Of a stretch of 64,000 bases of DNA, positions 43,737 through 52,547 are shown one piece after another. The translations under genes were made by a program, and so were the position numbers. The notes beneath the pieces were generated by a model. That model was not told where the DNA came from, did not search any database, and was given only the letters and a program-made list of their open reading frames with translations. Numbering within the stretch: position 1 is the stretch's first letter; the number at the start of each line of letters is the position of its first letter. The DNA comes from Hydrogenovibrio sp. 3SP14C1. GTDB taxonomy: Bacteria; Pseudomonadota; Gammaproteobacteria; Thiomicrospirales; Thiomicrospiraceae. The stretch covers positions 1-64,000 of the forward strand of contig NZ_JARTLM010000008.1 of the NCBI RefSeq assembly GCF_029625905.1, given 5' to 3'.

Positions 43737-44837
43737 ATGTTTACCAGAAAAAGTGTCATTTTAATGGCGGTATTATTAATTTGGAGTGCTGTCAGCTACG
43801 CTGAAAGGGTCAAAGATTTGGCTAATGTGGAAGGGGTTCGTCCGAACCAATTGATTGGCTATGGCTTAGTGGTTGGTTTGAGTGGAACGGGTGATAAAAC
43901 CAGTTACGCAGACCAGAGTTTGATGAGTATGTTAAATAAATTTGGTATTAACTTACCGCCCGGCACTAAAACCAATTCAAAGAACGTGGCAGCAGTCGCA
44001 GTTCATGCTGACTTGCCGGCTTTTTCCAAATCAGGTCAAAGGATTGATGTGACGGTGTCCTCTTTAGGAAATGCCAAAAGCTTACGAGGTGGTACTCTAT
44101 TGTTAACCCCTTTAAAAGGGGTGGATGGTAATGTTTACGCCTTGGCGCAAGGAAATTTATTGGTTGGGGGGTTAGACGCTTCAGGTGCTGATGGGTCTCG
44201 AATCACGGTCAATGTGCCAAGTGTCGGTCGAGTACCGGGTGGTGGGATTGTAGAAAAAACCGTCAATACGGGATTTGATTTAGGGAATACCATTACGCTG
44301 AACTTAAAAAACTCAGACTTTACCACCGCGACTAACTTAGTGAATGCGATTAACGCCAAGTTAGGCAAAGGAACGGCTTATGCAACCGATGCAGAATCGG
44401 TTGAAGTGATGGCACCTAGAATTCCAAACCAGCGTGTTGCTTTTTTATCGGTGGTTGAAAATATTCAAGTTACCCCAGGCGTTGGGTCTGCTAAAGTGAT
44501 TATTAATTCCAGAACGGGTACCGTCGTGATTGGCAGTAATGTTAAAGTAACAGCTGCAGCAGTCACACATGGGAACCTGGTGGTGAAAGTCTCTGAGAAA
44601 AATAATGTGTCACAACCAAACCCTTTTGCGGGAGGCAATACGCAAGTCACACCTGAAACTGAGTTAAGTATTGAGAATGAAGGAAAAGGGCGTATGTTTA
44701 AGTTTCCGAAAGGGGTGACGTTGGATGATATTGTTCAAGCCGTTAATAAGGTCGGTGCCGCTCCAGGGGATTTGGTCGCAATTTTAGAAGCCTTGAAACA
44801 GTCAGGTGCATTGCAAGCTGACTTGATGGTAATTTAA
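43737..44837 (+). CDS. flgI: Flagellar P-ring protein FlgI
   Basis: Forms the P ring in the peptidoglycan layer. It has 366 residues (Salmonella 365): a signal peptide (about 1-22, ending SYA-E), then the typical [31 protein letters not shown] and the long conserved region to [18 protein letters not shown] and [11 protein letters not shown]. It should depend on FlgA. It is 10 bp before flgJ. Confidence 0.98.
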   Translation: MFTRKSVILMAVLLIWSAVSYAERVKDLANVEGVRPNQLIGYGLVVGLSGTGDKTSYADQSLMSMLNKFGINLPPGTKTNSKNVAAVAVHADLPAFSKSGQRIDVTVSSLGNAKSLRGGTLLLTPLKGVDGNVYALAQGNLLVGGLDASGADGSRITVNVPSVGRVPGGGIVEKTVNTGFDLGNTITLNLKNSDFTTATNLVNAINAKLGKGTAYATDAESVEVMAPRIPNQRVAFLSVVENIQVTPGVGSAKVIINSRTGTVVIGSNVKVTAAAVTHGNLVVKVSEKNNVSQPNPFAGGNTQVTPETELSIENEGKGRMFKFPKGVTLDDIVQAVNKVGAAPGDLVAILEALKQSGALQADLMVI

Positions 44838-44847
44838 GGAGAGCGCT

Positions 44848-45315
44848 ATGTCAGGTTCAGATTTACAAGTTCCTAAACTTGAGGCCTATCAACAGATATA
44901 CGGCAATGGTGGTTCTTTTAATGACTTAAAACAAACTGCGAAGCAAGACCAAAAAGCAGCATTACGTCCAGTCGCAGAACAATTTGAAGCAATGTTTTTG
45001 TCTCAAATTTTAAAAGAAGCACGCAAAGTTAAATTTGATGATGGCTTTATGGACGGCGATCAAGCCGATTTCTATAAAGATTGGTACGATAAACAACTTT
45101 CTCAAACATTAGCCGCTAAAGGTTCTTTAGGATTGGCCGATAAGATTGTTGAAGATCTTTCACCGAAGTTACCCTCGATGACTTCAACGCAATATAAAGA
45201 GTTGCTCGAGAGTAAAGAAAATAAACAGACTTCACAAAAAGAAGCTTTGCCTTTAGAATCAAAGGCATCGGTGCAAACAACTTCAGATAGCTTGGCTTTG
45301 AGACAATTAAAATAA
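44848..45315 (+). CDS. flgJ: FlgJ rod-binding protein without muramidase domain
   Basis: A 155-residue protein matching only the N-terminal half of Salmonella FlgJ (316 residues). The rod-binding motif is present (VAEQFEAMFLSQILKEARK and GLADKIVEDLSP), but the C-terminal glucosaminidase domain is missing; a Gln/Lys/Ser-rich tail takes its place. It has no signal peptide, as expected. It starts 10 bp after flgI. The missing enzyme activity may come from the MltC-like transglycosylase three genes on, which has its own sigma-54 promoter. Confidence 0.92.
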   Translation: MSGSDLQVPKLEAYQQIYGNGGSFNDLKQTAKQDQKAALRPVAEQFEAMFLSQILKEARKVKFDDGFMDGDQADFYKDWYDKQLSQTLAAKGSLGLADKIVEDLSPKLPSMTSTQYKELLESKENKQTSQKEALPLESKASVQTTSDSLALRQLK

Positions 45316-45356
45316 AATGAGTCGGCTTAACTTTAGACTAGAAAAAGGACATTCAG

Positions 45357-47249
45357 ATGGCTGATATGTTAAACATCGGTACGGCAGCGACGAATACGTT
45401 TAGACGCGCGATTGAAGTAACCAGTCACAACGTTGCCAATGTCGGAACCGAAGGCTATAGCCGACAAAGAGCTGATATTGTTAGTAGTTCTCCGAGTAAT
45501 ACTGGGTATGGCTTTTTGGGTGCAGGGTCTCGAGTCGACTCGATTGATCGTGTCTATGCGGATTACATCCAAACCCAATTGGTGGATGCTTACAGTCTTA
45601 AGAGCCGATATGAAGAGCAGCTTAGTTTAGGTAAGCAAGTTGAAGGCGTGGTTGCGAGTAATGACCAAGGACTGCAAACCTTCATGCAAAATTTGTTTGA
45701 TTCCTTTCAAAACCTATCCAATAATCCGACATCTTCTACCAATCGTGAGCAAGTTCTTAGTGAAGCAGGCAATATGGAGTCCATGTTGTTGAATATGAGT
45801 ACTGTTTTGAAAGACACGCAGGAACAGGTCAATGGTCAGATTAAAAACATGACCGATGAAATCAACAATAATTTAACCACAATCCAGGCAATCAACAACC
45901 AGGTTGCCAACAGTTTAAGTAATGGTGGGCAAGCGCCTAATGACTTGCTCGATCAGCGTGAGCAAGCAATTAAAGAACTGGGGCGTTACATGGATATCAA
46001 AACATATCGACAAGAAGATGGTCGAATTGATATTCACACGGGCAATGGCCGCTATCCTTTAATTAGTGATAACACTTTAACAACTTTAAATGCTGATTTA
46101 ACAGATTATAAAAATGAAAACCGAGTTGAAGTGTATATGCAGCTTGGTGGACAAAAAGTTGAAGTGTCCGATAATATTAAAGGCGGGCAACTAGGGGGGG
46201 TGCTAGATTTTCGTAATAATATGCTGGATCGTTCAATGAATGAATTGGGTATGGCTTTGAATGGTTTGACTGCCTCAACCAATTGGCAACACTATCAAGG
46301 GTATGATCAAAATGGTAACCCAGGGCAAGATTTTTTCGAGCCATTGTCGACCAACGCGATACAAAGTGCTAAAAACACAGGACCTGAAGATGGTACCAAT
46401 ATACAGGTTAGCTTTAACCCTGTATTCGATCCGAATGCACCAGTTCAAGGAACCAATCCACCTTATGATCCGGCTGCCGTGGCAGGTTCTGCTAATGACC
46501 AGCCCCCAACGTATGGTGATAAGCAAAACTATTTAGATCAAGCCATGACTGCCATTGGTGAATTTGAACCACGGGAATATAAGTTACAGTTTTTGGCTGG
46601 GAGCAATGGATTTCAAGTTAAAGATAATAAAACAGGCGATCCTGTTTTAGACGCAGCAGGCAATCCAGTTTTAATTACGCTAGGGGCACCAGATAATGGT
46701 TTTGAAGATGTTGAGGGACTTCGTTTTGATGTCACTAACGTTGGTGCGGCCCCTGCAGACGGTGATACTTTTATTGTCAAACCGCATCAAGCGATGTTAG
46801 AAGACTTTGCTACGACGATATCCAGTGGTGAAGAAATTGCGGCTCGCGGACAGTCTCCTGTCGATACCGGTGTGGCGGGTCTAGCTGATGAAGCACCAAC
46901 ACCCGCATCAGTGGGTGATAATGTTAATATGGCCAATATGGCTAGTATGGAGTCTAAAAAAATTCTTTACTCTGATGCTTCTGGAAATGCGTCAGAAACT
47001 TTATTGGGTGGGTTTTCTAAGATGGCCACTAATGTTGGGATGTATGTTCGTGGTACCGAAATTCAATTAACGTCGCAAGGAAATGTTTTTGATCAAATTA
47101 ATGCCAGACGAGAATCCTATTCAGGCGTTAATTTAGATGAAGAAGCGGCAAATTTACTTCGGTTTCAACAAGCTTATCAAGCATCAGCTCAAATCATTCA
47201 AACATCACAGTCATTGTTCCAGTCTTTGCTTGGTGCAGTGCGTTTATAA
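45357..47249 (+). CDS. flgK: Hook-associated protein 1 FlgK
   Basis: The hook-filament junction protein, 630 residues, longer than the 553 of Salmonella. The N-terminal part (TFRRAIEVTSHNVANVGTEGYSRQRADI) and C-terminal part (GVNLDEEAANLLRFQQAYQASAQIIQTSQSLFQSLL) are those of FlgK. A long variable region lies in between (about 330-520). FlgN is its expected chaperone. It is 41 bp after flgJ and 21 bp before flgL. Confidence 0.97.
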   Translation: MADMLNIGTAATNTFRRAIEVTSHNVANVGTEGYSRQRADIVSSSPSNTGYGFLGAGSRVDSIDRVYADYIQTQLVDAYSLKSRYEEQLSLGKQVEGVVASNDQGLQTFMQNLFDSFQNLSNNPTSSTNREQVLSEAGNMESMLLNMSTVLKDTQEQVNGQIKNMTDEINNNLTTIQAINNQVANSLSNGGQAPNDLLDQREQAIKELGRYMDIKTYRQEDGRIDIHTGNGRYPLISDNTLTTLNADLTDYKNENRVEVYMQLGGQKVEVSDNIKGGQLGGVLDFRNNMLDRSMNELGMALNGLTASTNWQHYQGYDQNGNPGQDFFEPLSTNAIQSAKNTGPEDGTNIQVSFNPVFDPNAPVQGTNPPYDPAAVAGSANDQPPTYGDKQNYLDQAMTAIGEFEPREYKLQFLAGSNGFQVKDNKTGDPVLDAAGNPVLITLGAPDNGFEDVEGLRFDVTNVGAAPADGDTFIVKPHQAMLEDFATTISSGEEIAARGQSPVDTGVAGLADEAPTPASVGDNVNMANMASMESKKILYSDASGNASETLLGGFSKMATNVGMYVRGTEIQLTSQGNVFDQINARRESYSGVNLDEEAANLLRFQQAYQASAQIIQTSQSLFQSLLGAVRL

Positions 47250-47270
47250 GGTCGATTAAGGAACATTATC

Positions 47271-48296
47271 ATGAGAGTTTCAAGTAACCAATTCCACATG
47301 CAAAGTTTTTCAGCTATCGAGAAACATCAAAACTCAGTGTTAGATATTCAAGAAAAACTTACGACTGGTAACCGAGTCAATCGACCTAGCGATGACCCTG
47401 TCGCAACAAGTCAAATCCATTCGTTGAATAAAGCGGTTAACACCATTAGTCAATTTGAAAAAAATGGTGATTTTGCCAAGTCGCAACTTTCTTTGGAAGA
47501 AACACAGATTTCGACTGCAGTTGATTTGACTCAAAGAGCGCGTGAGTTAAGTATTCAAATGATGAACGGAACTTATACGGCAGGCGATAGACAAACGACG
47601 GCACAAGAGATTGATCAAATTATTAAACATTTGAGCGGCATCATGAACAGCAACAACTCAGAAGGGGAGTTGTTGTTTGCAGGAAATAATGTGGATGCAA
47701 CAGCTGCTTTTGTAGCTGACCCTGCTAATTCTGGTGCTCTACAGCCAGGTAATGAGTATTTTGCTTATATCGGGAGTGCAAATGCCGGGGCGCAATTTGA
47801 TGACAGAGCTAATTTTGGGTCGCGCTTTGTTCAAATTGGGTTTGATAACGATCAAACAGCTGCTCCGGATGATAAGGGGGACTCAAGTCGTGTTCGAATC
47901 ACGGATAATGGGGCTAAAGTGTTTAATATCCCAGGCGGGGCAACTTCTTTACCTCCTGGTGTGGACCCGAACTTATTGAATGTTTTGGTGGGTTTGAAAG
48001 ATTCGCTTGATCAGGGTAATCCTCCGCCAGATGCGGTGGCCGATGATTTATTATCAGCCGTAAAAGGCTTGTCTAAACAACAAGCTGAAATAGGCAGTCG
48101 ACAAAATCGTATTCAAACTCAGTTCGAGGCAGGGCAGACTTTTTCAATGGCTTTGCAAGAAAGAAGGGTCAATATTGAAGAAATGGATATGGTGGATGGT
48201 ATTTCAAAATTGAATATGCGTCAAAATGCGTTGCAAATGGCGCAGCAGGTCTTTTCTAAAGTACAAGGCATGTCTTTGTTTGATTATTTAAGGTAA
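47271..48296 (+). CDS. flgL: Hook-associated protein 3 FlgL
   Basis: The second hook-filament junction protein, 341 residues, flagellin-like at both ends. The N-terminal VSSNQFHMQSF...LTTGNRVNRPSDDPVATSQI and the C-terminal MDMVDGISKLNMRQNALQMAQQVFSKVQGMSLFDYLR are diagnostic for FlgL rather than flagellin. It is the last gene of the flgIJKL run. Confidence 0.96.
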   Translation: MRVSSNQFHMQSFSAIEKHQNSVLDIQEKLTTGNRVNRPSDDPVATSQIHSLNKAVNTISQFEKNGDFAKSQLSLEETQISTAVDLTQRARELSIQMMNGTYTAGDRQTTAQEIDQIIKHLSGIMNSNNSEGELLFAGNNVDATAAFVADPANSGALQPGNEYFAYIGSANAGAQFDDRANFGSRFVQIGFDNDQTAAPDDKGDSSRVRITDNGAKVFNIPGGATSLPPGVDPNLLNVLVGLKDSLDQGNPPPDAVADDLLSAVKGLSKQQAEIGSRQNRIQTQFEAGQTFSMALQERRVNIEEMDMVDGISKLNMRQNALQMAQQVFSKVQGMSLFDYLR

Positions 48297-48304
48297 GACA
48301 AAAA

Positions 48305-48320
48305 GGGAGAAGCCTCTCCC
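48305..48320 (+). terminator. Hairpin after flgL
   Basis: A GGGAGA/TCTCCC stem with a 4 nt loop. It has no T-run, so it would be a weak terminator or an mRNA end-stabilising hairpin. Confidence 0.4.
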
Positions 48321-48364
48321 AAAACTGGATACTTTTCTCTCTAAAAATCGTTTTTGAACGATGT

Positions 48365-48380
48365 TGGCGTTTAAATTGCT
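48365..48380 (+). promoter_or_regulatory. Sigma-54 promoter of the MltC-like gene
   Basis: TGGCGTTTAAATTGCT: GG and GC are 10 bp apart, and the TTGCT half is perfect. It is 52 bp before the GTG start, so this transglycosylase, and perhaps the leg operon behind it, follows the flagellar RpoN class. Confidence 0.7.
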
Positions 48381-48431
48381 TTTCCTCTGTTTAATTAAGA
48401 GTTTTTAACTAAATTTTGACAGAGGATTAAA

Positions 48432-49670
48432 GTGTCATTCCATAAAACCATTTCTTATTTGATTGTCGCTTCAATGATTCTACTGGGTGTCAGTAGCGGT
48501 CTGATGGTGTCTTTTGAACAATGGGTAATTGTGCAAACACAGGCAAAGGAAAGCACTCCTTCAATGCACCTACCTGTTGAGTCGGGCATTCGTCATATGG
48601 TGTCTTCAATGCCTAAAAAGCAAACTGCTGTTGAACCATTTAAGGCAAAGCCTAATACTGGTAAATCCAAAATAAATGATCCCTTTCAACCTTCTTCATC
48701 ATTAGGTGAAAAGCAAAATATTGCTCACTCATCGAATCAGTCAAGCTCATTTAAGCCTACTTTGGTAAACCTCTCTCAAATACAATCTGCAACGCGATTG
48801 CACCCAGTTTTAGTAATTTATAAAGATGAGTTGGTAATTGAATTTCCGAAGGCGATTGCTTCGACTAAAAATATTAAAAATGCCGTGAGCCGAGTTTTGT
48901 TGCTCAGTCACCCTTTGTCGGATCATGACCTATTGTCAAAAGACAGTCTCGTTTTGTCTGAAAAGCCTTATTTTTATCGTAGAGCACTCGACCAACATAA
49001 ACAACCTATTCGATATCCCAAGCAGGCTTTTGATTATGCAAGTTATTTGATTGAACATCACGCTGAAGAAATTAAAGATGAAGAGGGAGAGTTTATTGCA
49101 CTTCATATTCCACTAGTGGAAAGTGGGTTAACAGGCCCTGCAAAAAACTACCAGGCCTGGGTGAAAGATTATGCGGATGAGTTTGATGTGCCGCCTTCTT
49201 TGGTGTATGCCGTGATGGAAACGGAAAGTGCTTTTAATCCGCGAGCGGTCAGCCGATCAAATGCCATTGGATTAATGCAGCTTAAGCCAGAAGCGGCGGG
49301 GCGTGATGTTTATCAATACATAGATGCAAAGCCCGGTCAGCCAAGCCAAAACGATCTGTTCGACTCCAAGAATAATATCCGTATGGGAACGGCTTATCTG
49401 AGTTTGCTAAAACACGATTATCTCTCTAATATAGTGGATGATAAAATTAAGCAAATGGTCACCATTTCTTCTTATAATGGAGGCCTAACCACGGTACTTG
49501 GGCTGTTTGGTAATACTCCGGAAAAAGCGGTTGAACGTTTGAATAAAATGAAACCAAATCAAGTGTATCGTAAATTACGCTATGATCATCAATCGGATGA
49601 AACACGCCGATATTTAGATAAGGTCTTAAAGGCGGAAACCAAATACCGAGCGTTATTGAATGAAGTTTAA
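48432..49670 (+). CDS. MltC-like lytic transglycosylase next to the flagellar genes
   Basis: A 412-residue exported protein with an N-terminal hydrophobic anchor (about 7-28), a Ser/Lys/Pro-rich linker (to about 110), an MltC-type N-terminal domain (about 115-235) and an SLT catalytic domain (about 240-412). The catalytic glutamate is E265 (METESAFNPRAVSRS), followed by NAIGLMQLKPEAAGRDV and SYNGG. The C-terminal end (SDETRRYLDKVLKAE) resembles E. coli MltC. No lipobox is seen, unlike MltC. The start is GTG with AGAGGA upstream. An exact CCAGGCCTGG lies in its codons for YQAW. Confidence 0.85.
   Translation: MSFHKTISYLIVASMILLGVSSGLMVSFEQWVIVQTQAKESTPSMHLPVESGIRHMVSSMPKKQTAVEPFKAKPNTGKSKINDPFQPSSSLGEKQNIAHSSNQSSSFKPTLVNLSQIQSATRLHPVLVIYKDELVIEFPKAIASTKNIKNAVSRVLLLSHPLSDHDLLSKDSLVLSEKPYFYRRALDQHKQPIRYPKQAFDYASYLIEHHAEEIKDEEGEFIALHIPLVESGLTGPAKNYQAWVKDYADEFDVPPSLVYAVMETESAFNPRAVSRSNAIGLMQLKPEAAGRDVYQYIDAKPGQPSQNDLFDSKNNIRMGTAYLSLLKHDYLSNIVDDKIKQMVTISSYNGGLTTVLGLFGNTPEKAVERLNKMKPNQVYRKLRYDHQSDETRRYLDKVLKAETKYRALLNEV
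49151..49160. repeat. CCAGGCCTGG palindrome inside the MltC-like gene (copy 9)
   Basis: An exact core copy read in frame as part of NYQAWV. The flanks are not complementary beyond the core. Confidence 0.7.
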
Positions 49671-49700
49671 GTAACGTACATATAAGGGAGAAAGTGTTAA

Positions 49701-50702
49701 ATGGTAGATCAGTACTGGCAGGGCAAGCAGGTTTTGGTGACGGGAGCAGATGGATTTATAGGGTCACATTTAACCGAGCAGCTGGTCAAAGCAGGTGCGA
49801 AAGTTCGAGCGTTAGCACTGTATAATTCATTTAATTCTTGGGGGTGGTTGGATCAGTCTCCTTATCTGGAGGAAATCGAAGTGGTGTCGGGTGATGTGCG
49901 AGACCCGTTCTTATGCAAAAAAATTACCCAAGATTGTCACACGGTGTTTCATTTAGCCGCACTGATTGCCATTCCTTATTCTTATGTCGCGCCTAATTCT
50001 TATGTCGAAACCAATGTGAATGGGACTTTAAATATGGCGCAAGCTTGTCTTGATAATAACGTAACACGTTTTATGCACACTTCCACCTCGGAAATTTATG
50101 GCACAGCGCAATATGTGCCTATTGATGAAAAACATCCTTCTCAGCCTCAGTCACCTTACAGTGCCAGTAAAATTGGTGCCGACGCTATGGCAATGTCGTA
50201 TTTCAATGCGTTTGAAATGCCGGTTTCAATTGCGCGTCCATTCAATACTTACGGCCCAAGACAATCTGCCAGAGCGGTCATTCCGACCATTATTACGCAA
50301 ATTGCCAATGGCATGAAAGAAATCAAACTAGGGGATACGTCCCCAACGCGAGACTTTAATTTTGTGACCGATACGTGCCGAGGCATGATGGCGATTGCCG
50401 AGTCTGACAAAACGATTGGAGAGACCGTTAATATTGGATCGAACTTTGAAATTTCTGTTCAAGACACTTTGGACATGATTAAAGATATTATGCAATCCGA
50501 TGTGGTGTTTATCACAGATGAGCAACGCCTTCGCCCGAAAGACTCGGAAGTGTTTCGTTTGTGGTGTGATAATACATTGATTCAGTCCTTAACGGACTTT
50601 AAACCGCAATACAATTTACGTACAGGACTGGAAGAAACGGTTCGCTGGTTCCGAAATGCTGATAATTTAAAACAATATAAAGCGGGCATTTACAATGTCT
50701 GA
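49701..50702 (+). CDS. legB: NAD-dependent 4,6-dehydratase LegB
   Basis: A short-chain dehydrogenase-type sugar nucleotide 4,6-dehydratase of 333 residues. The Rossmann motif is VTGADGFIGSHL (about 12-23), and the catalytic pair is in SPYSASK (YxxxK). LegB converts GDP-GlcNAc to its 4-keto-6-deoxy form, the first committed step to legionaminic acid in Campylobacter. The call rests on overall resemblance to the LegB family and on the next six genes, which supply the remaining steps. Its end overlaps legC by 8 bp. Confidence 0.88.
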   Translation: MVDQYWQGKQVLVTGADGFIGSHLTEQLVKAGAKVRALALYNSFNSWGWLDQSPYLEEIEVVSGDVRDPFLCKKITQDCHTVFHLAALIAIPYSYVAPNSYVETNVNGTLNMAQACLDNNVTRFMHTSTSEIYGTAQYVPIDEKHPSQPQSPYSASKIGADAMAMSYFNAFEMPVSIARPFNTYGPRQSARAVIPTIITQIANGMKEIKLGDTSPTRDFNFVTDTCRGMMAIAESDKTIGETVNIGSNFEISVQDTLDMIKDIMQSDVVFITDEQRLRPKDSEVFRLWCDNTLIQSLTDFKPQYNLRTGLEETVRWFRNADNLKQYKAGIYNV

Positions 50703-51894
50703 AATGACGTCTCAGTCTTATGATGCCTTGTTGAATTTTATTCGAAAGCATTATGAAACGTTTTCGAAAGAAGAGGGGGGGATTCCATTACACGCTCCTT
50801 GTTTTGATGAGGCTGAAAAATCAACCGTAGTGGATTGCATTGACAGCACCTTTGTCTCTTCTGTTGGGCAATATGTTGAGCAATTTGAAACTGATTTGGC
50901 TTCTTATACGGGGGCAAGTCATGCAGTGGCTGTCGTTAATGGCACCATGGGGTTATTCCTAGGGTTAAAAGTTGTGGGGGTGGAGGCTAACGACTTGGTA
51001 TTAACTCAGTCGTTGACGTTTGTGGCCACGCCTAATGCCATCAAGCTTTGCCAGGCCGATCCCTTATTTTTAGATGTTTCTCGTAAAACAATGGGCTTGT
51101 CTCCCGAAGCATTACAGCAGTTTCTAGCAACTGAAACGCACACGCATCAAGGTGACTGTATTCACACGCAAACGGGACGGCGTATTTCAGCTTGTGTGCC
51201 TATGCACACGCTCGGATTCCCATGTGAAATCGATCGCATTGTGGAGATTTGCCACCAACATCATATTAAGGTGGTGGAAGATGCAGCTGAAAGTTTGGGG
51301 AGTTTTTATCGAAACCAACATACCGGCACGTTTGGTGATGTCGGCGTGTTTAGCTTTAATGGTAATAAAATCCTCACTACCGGTGGCGGAGGCATGTTGG
51401 TAACAAATAATTCTGATTTGGCGCAGCATGCAAAGCATTTAAGTACCACGGCCAAAAAGCCACACGCTTGGTATTTCGAGCATGATGAAGTGGCATACAA
51501 CCTTAGAATGCCGAACCTTAATGCTGCCTTAGGCGTGGCACAACTCGGCAAGATCAATAGCTTTTTAAAAGAAAAGCACGAGCTGGCACAGGGCTACCAA
51601 GAAGTCATTCAAAAACAGCCAGGCCTGGCTGTTTTTAGTGATGACAACAATGAGAATATCGCCCAATCAAATTACTGGTTGAATGCTATTGTTTGTCAAA
51701 ATGCTGCCGAAAGAGAAGCTTTTTTGGCGCTAACAAATCAGCAAGGCATTCAGACGCGCCCCTTATGGACGCCTATGCATCAACTTGAGATTTACCAGCA
51801 GGCTCCGCGAGCAGAGCTACCCAACACAGAATGGTTTGCAGAGAGAGTCGTGAACTTGCCGAGTGGCATTCGGTGTTCAGGAGTGAAACCGTGA
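50695..51894 (+). CDS. legC: Aminotransferase LegC
   Basis: A PLP-dependent sugar aminotransferase of the DegT/DnrJ/EryC1 fold, 399 residues. It should turn the 4-keto sugar nucleotide made by LegB into the 4-amino sugar. The PLP lysine is Lys225 (FSFNGNK), preceded by VVEDAAESLGS. It overlaps legB by 8 bp and the acetyltransferase by 4 bp (GTGA). It carries a 26 bp perfect palindrome with terminator-like arms at 51611-51636, translated as part of QKQPGLAVF in a region where the fold tolerates variation. Confidence 0.9.
   Translation: MSEMTSQSYDALLNFIRKHYETFSKEEGGIPLHAPCFDEAEKSTVVDCIDSTFVSSVGQYVEQFETDLASYTGASHAVAVVNGTMGLFLGLKVVGVEANDLVLTQSLTFVATPNAIKLCQADPLFLDVSRKTMGLSPEALQQFLATETHTHQGDCIHTQTGRRISACVPMHTLGFPCEIDRIVEICHQHHIKVVEDAAESLGSFYRNQHTGTFGDVGVFSFNGNKILTTGGGGMLVTNNSDLAQHAKHLSTTAKKPHAWYFEHDEVAYNLRMPNLNAALGVAQLGKINSFLKEKHELAQGYQEVIQKQPGLAVFSDDNNENIAQSNYWLNAIVCQNAAEREAFLALTNQQGIQTRPLWTPMHQLEIYQQAPRAELPNTEWFAERVVNLPSGIRCSGVKP
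51611..51636. repeat. 26 bp perfect palindrome inside legC (copy 10)
   Basis: Core CCAGGCCTGG at 51619-51628. Complementary arms reach an A5 on the left and a T5 on the right, the same form as the intergenic terminators, yet it lies in the middle of an open reading frame in the leg operon. Confidence 0.9.
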
Positions 51895-52547
51895 ACAAAA
51901 CCCCTGTTTTATTGATTGGCGGCGGCGGCCATTGTGCTTCAGTGATCGATGTGATTGAAGCAACCCAACAATATGAGATTAAAGGTATTGTTGAAGCAGA
52001 AAACGCCCAGAATACTTCTTTACTGGGCTATCCAGTGATTGGAACAGATCAAGATTTAGATGGTTTGTTACAAGACACACCTCATTGTGTTTTGACCGTG
52101 GGTCAGGTGAAAACGGCTGTACTCCGTCAAATGTTATTTGAAAAAATAAAGCGTCATGGCGGCATTTTACCAACCATTATCTCACCATTAGCACGTGTTG
52201 CACACTCTGCTAGATTAGGCGAAGGGTGCGTTGTCATGCATCATGCATTAGTAAACAGTTTGGCCTGTATTGGTGATAACTGTATTATCAACACTCAGGC
52301 TCTAGTGGAGCATCATGCCTTGGTTGGAAATCATTGCCATATCTCAACTGGGGCGATATTGAATGGGGCGGCTGAAGTGGGCGATAATTGCTTGGTGGGC
52401 AGTGGCGCGATTTTGTTGCAAGAAGTTAAAGTGGCATCGCAAACAGTATTAGGCGCTGGAGCGATGGTAACCAAATCGATTCACGAAAGTGGTATCTATA
52501 TTGGCAATCCCACTAAGTTACATCGGGGACTTAAAGATGGCGAATAA
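51891..52547 (+). CDS. Sugar O/N-acetyltransferase of the PglD/LegH type
   Basis: A 218-residue acetyltransferase. Residues about 4-20 hold a glycine-rich nucleotide-binding start (VLLIGGGGHCASVIDVIE) typical of PglD-like enzymes, and about 95-218 form a left-handed beta-helix of hexapeptide repeats. It would acetylate the 4-amino group of the sugar nucleotide made by LegC, the LegH step. The start is GTG 51891 with AGGAG seven bases before, overlapping the legC stop; a longer upstream frame runs through legC and is rejected. It overlaps the next gene by 11 bp. Confidence 0.85.
   Translation: MNKTPVLLIGGGGHCASVIDVIEATQQYEIKGIVEAENAQNTSLLGYPVIGTDQDLDGLLQDTPHCVLTVGQVKTAVLRQMLFEKIKRHGGILPTIISPLARVAHSARLGEGCVVMHHALVNSLACIGDNCIINTQALVEHHALVGNHCHISTGAILNGAAEVGDNCLVGSGAILLQEVKVASQTVLGAGAMVTKSIHESGIYIGNPTKLHRGLKDGE

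Noticed and set aside
51831-51890. Longer N-terminus for the acetyltransferase
   Set aside because: The extra 20 residues are an out-of-frame reading of legC; GTG 51891 has a good ribosome binding site and begins at the family's usual start.
52489-52536. Longer N-terminus for legI
   Set aside because: It overlaps the acetyltransferase too far, and NeuB homologues start near the AFIIAEAG motif.
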